From Hofstenia miamia (lineage: Eukaryota > Xenacoelomorpha > Acoela), in NCBI GenBank assembly GCA_004352715.1, contig SCFE01000001.1:5104770-5168769 (forward strand): a DNA stretch of 64,000 nucleotides, in the 5' to 3' direction. Shown one piece after another: positions 1 to 10,052 of the stretch (within the stretch, counting starts at the first letter, position 1; the number at the start of each line of letters is the position of its first letter). A model generated the notes under the pieces. It worked only from the letters and a program-made list of their open reading frames with translations, searched no databases and had not been told where the DNA came from. The translations under genes were made by a program, and so were the position numbers.

Positions 1-755
1 TAGAGTTAATGCAGCTATTCTAAATGCAGCACTGCAAAGGATGGGTTTACTGAATGAATTCAATAAACTTGATCGAAAAAAATATTTCATTGAACTCTTC
101 CAGTGTTACCTGGCCAACCGTCGTCAGTGTGTCAAAATCAACTCGTCTATTTCTTCTCCTGCTCTTGTCGTGCTTCTTAAGGTCCCCCCAATATTACCTC
201 TAATCTTGAGCTTTTAGCTAATTGGGCTTCTGTTAACCATATTTATTTTAGCCCAATAAGACATGTGGTATTTCCTTTTCCGTATCTCCCCCTTCTGTTC
301 TGCATCTCCCTGTGAACGTTTCTCCTCATCATACTCATTTTGGAGTTCAACTTGTCATGTGTCCTTGCGCCTCCGGAAAGCTAATTCATCACTCTTTGCC
401 CGCTTCCGCAATGTTCCCTTTAATTCCACGGCTGCTATGAAACTCCATTCCTCGCGCCATTCTTCTCTACGCATCTCCTTGTTGGTGGCCTTCTCGTTCT
501 TTGTTTTACTCTATTGAACGTTTCCAGAAGCGTGCTTTCAAATGGATCCCCGCCTTGCCATTCAAAGACGCTCTTCTCAAATTTTCCCGCTGTCACTCTA
601 CTTCCATGCTTACTCGCAAATTGGACCTTGATCCTTTTGATTTCATTAGGTTCTCTAATTCCTGTTCCACTCAATCTGATAATGTTTTGATGCTAATTAC
701 ATCTTGCTCTCAACTCTCCACCAACCATTGATTTCTTTTCCCCGCCGCCAAGCTT
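1..755 (+). pseudogene. CR1-like LINE reverse transcriptase fragment, decayed
   Basis: The first 190 bases read as RT palm sequence, with LLNEFNKL, a YLANRRQCVKINSS stretch and a degenerate P-rich motif where GVPQGS would be expected. After frame changes, 200-260 gives a WASVNHIYFSP-like block and 500-730 gives a C-terminal LINE block (RFQKRAFKWI, then MLTRKLDLDPFDF). These blocks fall in the order RT palm, thumb, C-terminus of CR1/L2-like non-LTR retrotransposons. The frame is broken several times and the 5' part lies outside the window. The right end is cut by the minus-strand R4-like LINE that starts near 757. Family assignment comes from motif order only. Confidence 0.6.
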
Positions 756-807
756 ATTATTATTAATTCATTACATCTCACAACTTCATGCTGGCATTCC
801 TCTCAGC

Positions 808-1521
808 TCAGGGAACTCTCCAGTTCCCAGGGAGTGTGAGAGCTTTCCTCATGACTCTAGCTGTTCCTAACAATGCTGCCTTCTGTGCTACTGCTTCTCC
901 CCGCTTTGGTACTTCCAACTCCTCCAAGTATGTCTTATGCCTCTTTCTCACGGCTCCTAGTGCTCCTACAACTACCGGGACTACTTCAACTTTTTTTAAC
1001 TTCCACAACCTTTCTATTTCCTCTGTCAACTCCCTGTACTTGTCTACTTTCTCTTTTTCCTTGCTTTATACATTTCTGTCCTTTGGTACTGCTATGTCTA
1101 TCACTGTTCCCAATCTTTTCTCTTTGTCTACCAGTATGTCTGGCCTCCGTGCTTTTATCACCTTGCTTGTCTGTATGTTGAAGTCCCACAGCATCGTAGC
1201 TTTCTCATTTTCTATGAATTCCTGTGGCTTGTGCTCATACCACTTGTCTCCTTCTTCTAACCCATGCTGCCTGCTCAAACTCCAGTGTACCATTCTTCCC
1301 ACCTTGTCATGCCTGAACTTATACTCATTCTGTGCCAACTTCTCACACCCTGCTATCAGATGATCTGCTGTCTCCGCCTCTTTCTTACATAGCCTACACT
1401 TATCACTTACTTCTACTCTTCTGTCTATATGCTTCTTCACCCAGTTTGTTCTTATTGTTTGCTCCTGTGCTGCCATTATCAGTGCTTCTGTTTCTCTTTT
1501 CAGTCCTGCTTTTTTAACCAC
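808..1521 (-). pseudogene. R4-like LINE C-terminus: CCHC knuckle and restriction-like endonuclease
   Basis: Frame 1066-1521 has a zinc-binding CRLCKKEAETADHLIAGC motif (C-x2-C...H-x4-C), an EYKFRHDKV motif, WYEHKP, and RRPDILV followed by VIDIAVP. The last two give PD-x13-D. This is the order seen in the restriction-like endonuclease of R2/R4/Dong elements: CCHC, R/K-H, PD-x12-14-D. A frame change near 1030-1066 leads into 808-1029, which carries the usual C-terminal tail (RLWKLKKVEVVPVVVGALGA, then QKAALLGTARVMRK). The catalytic residues are visible but the copy lacks an RT palm. Confidence 0.75.
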
Positions 1522-1647
1522 TTGTTGTTTTCTTCTTTGTCACATTTTTCTGTGTTTCTCCAGTATTCTCCATGCATTGGCTTCTGCCTATACCTTGTTT
1601 GCCTCTCTAATTCCATCCTACTCTGGTATACTGTCTTTCCCTCAATC

Positions 1648-2043
1648 TCAGTTCTTCATTAACTCCTTAGTGACCTTCACTAGTGACCCATGTACCTCAT
1701 TTCTCCCTGGCGCCTTCCAATTCTTCATCTTCTTTAGAGCCTTCTTCAGCTTTGCAGTTGTGATTACTTCTTCTTGTTTGAACTCCTTCTGCATTTGCTC
1801 ACTCTCTATCTCTGGTCCCTCACTTCCCAATATATTCTCCCAGAACCTTACTGCATCCTCGCCTGCTCTAGCTGTAGCCTTTTCTCCTGCATCTAGTTTT
1901 TTGTAGAATCTTCCTTCTTGCGCCTCAAACTTCATGTTGTCTCTTGCCCTATATTTTCTTAGTCTCTCAGCTTCTGCAACTAATATCTGCTTTAGCTCTT
2001 TTCTTACAGTCTTCCCTTTACCTACCCTACATCTGTCCTGCAC
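1648..2043 (-). pseudogene. R4-like LINE ORF, N-terminal part of reverse transcriptase
   Basis: The 131-residue reading frame has a basic, charged N-terminal half and ends with LKKMKNWKAPGRNEVHG. This matches the lead-in to the RT domain (usual form K.W.APG.DG), where the PD of the motif has become RN. It stops at 1648, before the catalytic palm. The next block of the same element (808-1521) is C-terminal, so about half of the RT is deleted. The fragment is inactive. Confidence 0.65.
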
Positions 2044-2045
2044 CG

Positions 2046-4059
2046 CCTTTTATATATTGTTTTGAAGACAACTGAACATATCATAAACATTTTAGTGTTA
2101 TTCAATTTTATAAATACTGCTTTGCTAAATTATCACATTTGTAATATTGTTGTAGATTCTCAATCTGCTTCTGATTGGTTGTTTGGGATCAAAAACTAAC
2201 TTCACTATGCAACTTGGGCAACACTTTTACAGAGTTCAAATGCCAAGTATATTTAAATTTCCAATCAAAAATTAACTTACATATTTGTAGGACTACAATC
2301 TGAGAAATACTGATGTTGGTGTATGAAACATAACCTTAAATTAAAATAAACTTTGTTGCAAAATTATATTTATATTACTTGAATTTCCGCCCTAAAAATT
2401 TAACAAAATCTTTGTACACATTAGCTCACAAAAAATTTAGAAGTTTCTCAAAATACAGTCTTGACAAAATTTTCAAATTTCCGAGAATGGAATAAAAACT
2501 TTTGATCTTAACATTTCACGGAAAAAGTATGCGATTATTTTAATTCAAAGTTTTAAAGCTAAATGTGTATTTATTAATAAAAATTCTGAGTTATTTATTA
2601 CAATGAAACAATGACAGTTTCTTGTTATACGATAATTTTTCTCATTGCGAACCCTATGAACACGAAAGTGTAAAAGAAGTCATCGTGCAATGTCCAGGAT
2701 TAAGGGTGTTGCACGCACTGATCGTGCATTAAATTCCTGCTGAAACAATAATTAGTTGAGTGACAATATATTGATATTTTCGGAGGTATTTGCAAAATTT
2801 GAATTTCTTATATCATCTATTAAATTTTCCGTTTTGGGGGGGGTACCTAGTGTACTGAATGCGAAAATTGATGCAATATATATTTCAACAAAATGCATAA
2901 AATAATAAAGGGATTCCAGTGCTTTTCTTTTCCTAGTATTTGAAACTTGTACGACACGAATTAAGAAATTTAATCATTTTTTATCAGACATATTTAACGA
3001 AATAAATGCAAAATATCTTCTCACAAATTTTCAAAAAACGAAGGCACTTAGCCCAAACTGAATTTAAACAAAAACACACACCTACGGAAAGCATATAACT
3101 AAAATCGTAAGAAATCGGCTGAAATCGGACAAAAAGGTCGCTGTGACCATACCGAACCTCATATTTTTATAAAAAACCGCTAAAATCTAGCGTAAGACTG
3201 AGAAGAATAGGGGAGCCATTTTAGCCTCTACCATGGACAACAGGGTTACTCTATGCACAAATTTAAAACAATTTAGAAAATTTTTGCCTTTATTGGCAAC
3301 ATTTCTGAAAATAGATAGTCAATACTATTTGGTAGCCAATCATTTACAGCGGCCTCACATCTGCTCCAGGAAGGGTTGAGCTCCCTAACCCCCAGGCTTA
3401 CGAACCTGTATGAAAGGTTAATAATGCAATTTTAATTTCAACAGAATTTAATTAGACTTGTTGACGGATTAAAACAGATATTAATCAATAAATTAGGCTA
3501 TTATAAAAAAAAATCATAGTTTAGTGCTTATGGACTTCTATAAGGCATAAGACACTATCACTATCAGTGTCGTAGAAGAAAAATAATTTGGGCCGGGCCT
3601 GAAATTGGGTCGGATCTCGGGTCGGGTGAAGGTCCTTGGGAACAGTTTAAAGTACCGGACGCTTTTTGGCGTTTTATATTTGTTATATAATAGTTCTAAA
3701 TCAAAGCTTATCGTTTTAAGAGGGGGGTACTGTAAAGAAACCAAACTGCCCTCTAATCACAATTTTATATTTACGATGAATTCTAAAGATATGTAATAAA
3801 TTCACTCAATTTACACAACTTTTCCACTTTTATGTTTTTGTCCAACGCGCAAATACTTTGATCATTACTAAATAAAAAATGGGATCCCCATGGTTATATA
3901 AACTTCATTTTTGCATGTAGCCAATTGCATTATTTTTGTCATACAATTTATGTTTTATTGTTTGTTTGTTTACACAAGATATATAATTTTGTTTGTTTGT
4001 TTGTTTGTTTGTTTGTTTACACTGAATATATAACTTTCGGTCAATTTCAACCTGTTTAG
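2046..4059. other. intergenic DNA with decayed repeat pieces
   Basis: No gene is supported. At 2642-2737 (+) a short frame reads C..Y.HES..EVIVQCPGLRVL, resembling the C-terminal zinc motif of LINE ORF2s, probably a remnant. A G8 run lies near 2836. A GGGCCGGGC/GGGTCGGG-rich patch at 3588-3650 resembles fragments of hAT-type repeats. A (GTTT)n microsatellite lies at 3957-4017, directly upstream of LINE A. Confidence 0.5.
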
Positions 4060-4098
4060 CTAGTTCAAGAAAAAAATCAGTCTTTTCTAAGTGAAATT

Positions 4099-4740
4099 TT
4101 GTTCTGCAATGACTGTGCAACCATTGGATTTAAGGAAGTTGTTATATCACATATTAATTCTAAAAACACCATACAGTTATTGTGGACTAACCCTATCCAA
4201 ACGGAAGATGCAACCAATCAGATTGAAACCACAGTGAAATCTGCTCTTGACACATGCGTTGAATATTTGGAACAGAAAATGAAAGATCAGGCTATTGCTC
4301 TTGAAAAGAAGCTTAGAGATCAGACTACAGAAATATCCAAATGCATGGAATGAAATGAAAATCTTAAGTGCATACGCATAAGTGATGTTCCTGAATCGAC
4401 TTAAACAAATGTCAGTAAACGGCAAGAAGATGAAAGAAACAAAATTCTCAACTTGGTCCACCACTTAAAAAATGTTAGTATTACCGATTTTCGTCGTATG
4501 GGCCAATTTAATAAAGTCGCTCAATCAGCTAGAACTATTATGAGCACATTGAATTCTTAATGGGATGCACGTAAGTTGCTAAGCAATACTTACAAGCTAA
4601 AGTCGTACCCTGGAAAAGTGTTTATTTCAAGAGCTTTGTCACTAGAGGAGCGAAACATTGAGAAAGATCTTTATCGGAAAGATGAAGCAGAATTCATATT
4701 GGCGCTGATCGCAAGGGTTTTAAGATAGTTAATTTAACTT
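4099..4740 (+). pseudogene. LINE A ORF1 remnant (zinc-finger tail, coiled coil, nucleic-acid-binding part)
   Basis: The segment opens with FCNDCATIGF, the end of a PHD-like zinc finger. A charged coiled-coil stretch follows (residues 45-80 of the first frame, EQKMKDQAIALEKKLRDQ). After a stop, a block reads WDARKLLSNTYKLKSYPGK, then VFISRALSLEERNIEKDLY, typical of the second half of CR1-type ORF1 proteins. LINE C carries a comparable ORF1 with an intact PHD finger (29397-30125), which supports this reading. The segment from about 4160 to 4395 is the one repeated in inverted orientation downstream of both LINE A and LINE B. Confidence 0.65.
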
Positions 4741-4859
4741 TGTTTTACAATAATCAGAAGATTGATGTGTGACTATGTGGTGCACCCAGACTAACTCACA
4801 TTTTACACTCTAAGGCTTTTTCGATTAAGAAAAAAGTTGATAAGCGAATAAAAGCATGC

Positions 4860-5520
4860 GATAGAATGGCCTTTGATTTGTTTAATGTTAATGCTGAGAT
4901 AGCAGTAGTGACAGAAAGTCACCTAAACTCTGACATACCTGATAATTATATTGTTATTGATGGATATCAAGTCTTATCAGAGATCGTGATGTTTGCAATT
5001 GCAAAAAGAAAAATTGCATAAACATGCACAAGGGTGGCGGTTTTTGTATTTATGTGAAGCAAGATATCTGTGTCGATATTGAAAAATCAAATGAAATTGA
5101 AGCACTATAGCTAAAAGTTATTAGCGATGATATGAAATTTCTTGCTTTTATTGTTGAATTATATTTTCCTCCAAGAAGTAAAGCAAGTTGTTTACAAACT
5201 CATGATCTAATTCTGAGTAATTACCTTGATGCTCTTGTTATAGTTGCTGGCGGCTTTTTTAATTAAACTTGTCAGACCTTACTGGAAAACTACATCTCAC
5301 TCCCATGGTTACTTTTCCTACTCGGAAGAAGGCGATCTTAGACAACTTATTACGCATTATTCCCAAGTTTTGCAAGTCATTCGAGCCCTATATGTTCTCA
5401 TTTAAATCGGACCATGCTACAGCTGCGATATTGATTCCTATTGAGAATATTAAGCCTAAACGTGCGAAACGCTTTATTAGGGACGTGAGAGCAATGTTCC
5501 AAAAGCTTGTTTGCTACTAA
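4860..5520 (+). pseudogene. LINE A APE-type endonuclease remnant
   Basis: Blocks in the right order are NAEIAVVTESHL (the TE-H motif), GGGFCIYVKQDI, an AFIVELYFPP block, then a decayed GDFN-equivalent at 5240-5260 (VAGGFFN), followed by LDNLL and SDHATAAIL at 5265-5460. Several catalytic positions are kept (E in TES, SDH) but the core GDFN aspartate is lost and there are stops and frame changes. Identified by motif order as the apurinic-type nuclease that nicks target DNA for LINE insertion. Confidence 0.65.
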
Positions 5521-5559
5521 CTTACTGTACATTCAGAGTATTTCCTTAAACTTTACAAT

Positions 5560-7300
5560 ATTGAGGATGTCGATCTTACTGCTGAAACATTTCTAGAGAG
5601 ACTATATCACATCTTTGATACCTCCTTTCTATTTGCATTAGTAGCAAAGATCCTCACTGGAGGACACCTAAAATCAAGTGACTTATCACCAAACGCAGAA
5701 AGGTTAAGTAAAAAACATCATGATGTTACTGAGTTGTCCAAAAATTGATAATCTTATCACTGTTGCTAAATCTCACGTCGATGCAAAACCGGGCTCTAAG
5801 CAGTGGTGGCGAGATGTGGACAGATGCTCTAATGAGAAATATGATAACCATGCAGACATATATTTTCAGTTGTTGGCAATATTTAAATCTAGCTTATATT
5901 TTGCTAGTCGATCCACTGACGGCGATTACATCGACCGTGTGCTCGATTTTCATGATGATGGGAATTCGCTTGAGCTAACGTTACACCAATTGGCACATTT
6001 TATGAAATCTACAAAATCATCATCATCATCATCATGTGAATCTGATAATATAGCTGATTAGGTATATAGTGAGTACTATTACTATCTTGCGGAGCCTGCC
6101 ATGCATATCTGGAACCTAAGTTTATCTAAAGGTATATTCCCTCAATGCTGGAAAGATCAAACATCATTTTGATACCTAAGAATGATTGTTCTTCTGCCCT
6201 CAACGAACTAAGAGACATTACTATAACTAATGTCATTAGTCGCAGATTCCAACAGGGAGTATCTAAAATATTTATAAATCCTAAACTGGATAAGTGGTTG
6301 AGTCATCTGAAATTTGGTTGCCGAACATGTCGAAGTTTTGTGGATGCATTACTCTACTGTTACATGAGTATCGATAAAAACGTTGCTAGCGTCACACTCT
6401 TAGTATTTGACTTTAGTAAGGCTTTTAATCACTCAATACACTCTAAGCTTCTGGATGATTTAAGAACTACTCCCCTTCCTTCAAAGCTGAAGATATGGCT
6501 GATGAACTTTTTACGACATAGAAAGACAAAGACTTATCTTTAACAATGACTGTTCTAGCTGGGTATAAATTAATAGAGGCGGCAGTCAGGGTACTTGTCT
6601 TGGTCTCTTATTTTGGAATGCTAACTCAAAATCGCTTGATGCTACTCAGGTCTATAGCAGGCTGGTTTTCTACGCAGATGATACAGAGGTAATTGTCCCT
6701 TTTTGTTTGACCATGTTCATAGGGATCCTCCACCGGCTCAAATCGAGGTTGACAATGTTTACTTTTGGTTGGCTACTGAAAGTATTCCTTTAAACGACAC
6801 AAAATGCTGCGAATTAGCCTTCACTTACCCTTATTTTTCTAGACAGAATTAAAGAGCGTCTTTCTGTGAATACTAGGAGTACTACATTGAAAGCAGTTGA
6901 TGAAGCAAGTATTTTGGGTCTGAACATACAAACGAATCTTACATTTAACACTCATGTCAACAACTGATAGCAACTTGAAGAAAATGCAGTACATTTTAAT
7001 CAATATGAGAATGACAGGTTTTTTAATAGTAGAGATTGACGCAGCGTTCAAATCGTTGTTCTTGTCTAAGATTCGATATGGGTTAGTAATATTTGACTCG
7101 GACTATAAAACCTCAAAAAGATTCAAATTTTTTGGATAATGCGTATAGATACAAATGGGCATTACAGTGCTATAGCATCTCTGAAAGTCTAAAAGAAGAG
7201 GATGAGGCTTACTACCAACGTATCAGAGACCCGATAATCCCGTCCGTTCACTTCTTGTTCAAGATTTTTCTACTTGCTCTGGCAGAATGATTTTGCCCGC
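5560..7300 (+). pseudogene. LINE A reverse transcriptase remnant
   Basis: Recognisable RT pieces are WRDVDR at 5810, a FPQCWKDQTSF/ILIPK block near 6140-6180, VLVFDFSKAF-type motif A at 6395-6430, a degenerate GSQGTCLG motif B near 6580, and the catalytic FYADDTEV (motif C) at 6668-6691. C-terminal SKIRYGL and a trailing RFKFFG frame follow up to 7290. The YADD box is intact but surrounding frames are broken by stops at 6541, 6590 and later, so no full RT can be made from this copy. Confidence 0.75.
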
Positions 7301-7440
7301 AATTTATCCTCAAAGGTTTCGTCCAGTTTTTCATTTAAAAAAAAATTTTATTACCTATCCGGCTTTTTAAGTTTGTTTTTAGTGTAAGACCTGTATTAGG
7401 TTTATTGCAATAAAATTATTCATATTATTTATTCAGGAAC

Positions 7441-7668
7441 ACTATGCACTTAAGATTTTCATTTTATTCCATGCCTTTGGATATTTCTGCGGCCTGATCT
7501 TTAAGCTTCTTTTCCAGAGCAATAGCTTGATTTTTCATTTTCTGTTCCAAAGATACAACACATGTGTAAAGAGCAGATTTCAATGTGGCTTCAATCTGAT
7601 TGGTTGCATCTTCCGTTTGGATAGGGTTAGTCGACGATTACTGTAATGGTGTTTCTAGAATTGAGTAT
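7441..7668 (-). repeat. inverted copy of LINE A ORF1 segment
   Basis: Read on the minus strand, this stretch repeats the ORF1 segment at about 4160-4395. Shared landmarks include CTAACCCTATCC, GCAACCAATCAGATTGAA, GGAACAGAAAATGAAA and CTTAAGTGCATA, all in the same order. It starts directly after the LINE 3' tail. The same inverted segment follows LINE B at 19450-19668, so it belongs to the duplicated unit rather than to a local accident at copy A. Confidence 0.85.
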
Positions 7669-7796
7669 TCATGGATATTATATTTTTCATGTTGAAACAC
7701 AATGTGTTTTTATTCGATTAATATTGCTTTGTAAGCGTATGTTCTTATACATACCTATTCTTAGCAAATATTTAACATACAACATTCCGTTTTCAT
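7669..7796. repeat. flank shared with LINE B unit
   Basis: This stretch (landmarks GTTGAAACACAATGTG, TTTTTATTCGATTAATAT, TAACATACAACATTCCG) recurs at about 19672-19799 after LINE B with few differences. Similarity ends at ACATTCCGTTTT in both places. It therefore marks the right border of the duplicated unit, about 130 bases beyond the inverted ORF1 segment. Confidence 0.8.
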
Positions 7797-8024
7797 TTTG
7801 AACTTTGTTGAAAACATGCATAAATATAAACAGTACAATTCAGTGTATTAAATATACAATGAAAAATTCGATTGAATCTCAAGTATTTTGTATTTTTGGA
7901 GCATGATAGACACTGATATTTCATTGTCATTTCCACGTGTTGTACAGAAGTCTGTATATCGGTAGGCTACATCATGCGCAGATATAAAGTTAACCAACCC
8001 AACACATTATATTAAACCCTCATA

Positions 8025-8025
<1 letters not shown>

Positions 8026-8066
<41 letters not shown>
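8026..8066. repeat. (AT)n microsatellite
   Basis: Uninterrupted TA dinucleotide run of about 41 bases. Confidence 0.95.
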
Positions 8067-8068
<2 letters not shown>

Positions 8069-9750
8069 TTTTTATAGCAACGTACCGGGATGTGCGTAGA
8101 GGGAGTGAGGCTATTTTTGGTGTGTATGATGATTTGCATCAATTTTCTTAATTAAAAACATTTTGAGAAGATCGTTTTAGCTGTGCATTAGGGTAATAAT
8201 TATTTTCAAAGAAAAACCACGCAGAAAAATGCACTCAGTGTTATCATTCAAATAGCAGTGCCTGTGTGGTTGGCACAGTTATTTCAACAAAACAGTTGGA
8301 CGAAGTCTTCTGCTTTTAGGCACATCTCCATTACTCACTTAATAGTTTCTACATGAGGTTCAGCAAAGCTGTTTTTATGTTAAGATCTGTATTTAAGGAA
8401 GTTTTACTTCAATATGTTGCAAATTTAAATCCACGTACCTTTTAATATATATATTTTATAATGTTGCTGTAAATCATTGTAATACTAATTATATATGTCA
8501 TTTTCGCTCATAATTAAAAAAAATTAACATTTGATGATTTTTATATATTTTATGCTGCAATATTAATCATTTTATATATTTTGCAATGTTGATTTTATAA
8601 ATTTTGGTAGAAAATATCCGTAATAAATGAGAAATGGTGCTTACATCTAGAAAAAAGCAGTATTAACATATGGCTCTAAACTTTCACTAGCCGAAATATT
8701 TTTAAAATATTTTCTGCTTACAATTTGGCTGTAGTAACATGAACTCTATTGACTGAACATAATATTCTTTACTCTTAATAACGAGAATAAGTTTGTCAAC
8801 ATGTAGTAGGAAAATACAACACCATTGTAATGTTATTTTAAGTTTAAACAATAAAACAGCAACGTCCAATGTATCCTTGTATTTTTAATAAATATACAAT
8901 AAAACACTAATTACTAACACAAAATATTTAATGTTCTGCAGTTCATACAAAATTATCTAGGACTGAAAATAAAATATAGATCTGAAATTTGTATACACAA
9001 TCACATCTGTAAATACCATTGCAATTAAGCCATCAAATTATGTACAAATAAACAACATTAATAAACACTAAAACTAACTACTTGAAAATGCAAGCGCAGA
9101 GCTTGCTGGATTTGAAGAAATTGTCATATATCGCAAACATGCTTAATCGAAGCACAAGGAGCGTGAAGACAGCCTAACGCTAAACTAATAGGAGAGAGTT
9201 CATGCAATTGTTGGGCAGTTCATACACTATCCTGCCTCAGCTGCTCTGATTGGACCTCCTGCAGAGTGACACTGTACTCTAAACATACGCTAGATAACAT
9301 TTGCCATCTGATTAATGAAACGGTACACCAACTCAAAGTTGATAAACCCTCGCATTCTAAAGAGAGCCATTATATTAAAAAATTCATACAATTAAAAAAA
9401 TATCTTCATTAATCTCATTGCGTTAGAAAACTTAATTCAAATTCATGATGAAAGAGATCTGAAAATCGAATGTAGACAGAATTTTACTTTGGTTACAGTC
9501 TCAGTCTTCTTTTCCAGTACTGTTTCTAGTCTATTGAAAAGCCAAAAAAACTATATCCTATACTTACAATTGAATGTAATTATACACCTACCAAAACTTT
9601 GTTAACATCGATGATTTTAGTTTCTCCTCAATTAAGCAAACTTTAGCGATGCTTTAAGATAGAATACCTTTGGAATAACCACGATGTTTTTAAAAAAATT
9701 ATTGTTACATATGCATAATGGTAACTAATGAAAAAAGGCAAGTGTGATCA
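8067..9750. other. non-coding AT-rich DNA with one GC-richer patch
   Basis: No gene is supported. A GC-richer patch at 9080-9310 stands out. On the minus strand near 9240-9295 a short open stretch reads SVTLQEVQSEQLRQDSV and then stops. I do not recognise it. It lies beyond the probable 3' end of the RING gene and could be an unrelated exon or a repeat remnant. Confidence 0.4.
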
Positions 9751-9756
9751 TTTATT
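9751..9756 (-). terminator. candidate poly(A) signal AATAAA of the RING-H2 gene
   Basis: Minus-strand AATAAA about 300 nt downstream of the stop codon of the RING gene. It is the first canonical hexamer I see after the stop; in an AT-rich region this is weak evidence. Confidence 0.35.
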
Positions 9757-10052
9757 TTAGAAAATCCAAATCTGTGAGTGTGGTGTTGTAAAGGGCAAAA
9801 GGCAAATTGTTGTTTTAGACATATTAAGCTTCGTATGCGAATATAAAATACTGATTGGTAACGCAATAGGGGTCATACATGACCCCATTTATAATCCTCA
9901 AGCATTATTAAAATGAGTAACCAGTTTAATACAAATACAAAAAATTATCATAAACTTTAATTCTAGACACAATATGCACAAATTGTATATAAATTTACTA
10001 CACGATTGGCTGAAATAAAACAACATGTTTTCGAGGGCAGAGATGGCACCTG

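Larger units (their letters stand above)
757..2045 (-). mobile_element. R4/Dong-like non-LTR retrotransposon with internal deletion
   Basis: The element reads on the minus strand from about 2045 to 757. It has an RT N-terminal block, then directly the C-terminal endonuclease block, then a short 3' UTR ending in an (AAT)n-like tail at 757-780. The RT palm between the two blocks is missing. The 3' tail abuts the plus-strand LINE fragment at 1-755, so this copy probably inserted into it. R4/Dong elements typically use a C-terminal restriction-like endonuclease rather than an APE endonuclease, which matches the motifs here. Confidence 0.75.
4060..7440 (+). mobile_element. CR1/L2-like LINE, copy A
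   Basis: Non-LTR retrotransposon with, in order: an ORF1 remnant (4099-4740), an APE-type endonuclease remnant (4860-5470) and an RT remnant (5560-7300). It ends after a short 3' UTR with a CAATAAAATTATTC-type tail near 7410-7440. There is no LTR. The frame is interrupted repeatedly (stops near 4351, 4729, 5265 and 6541), so the copy is dead. The region from 5873 onward is matched closely by LINE B at 18063. Directly downstream, at 7441, an inverted copy of the ORF1 segment begins. Confidence 0.8.

Noticed and set aside
788-1363. 191-codon plus-strand frame
   Set aside because: It is antisense to the R4-like LINE C-terminus, whose motifs are clear on the minus strand.
3905-4120. 71-codon minus-strand frame with NKQTNKQTNKQ
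   Set aside because: Created by the (GTTT)n microsatellite and antisense to LINE A.
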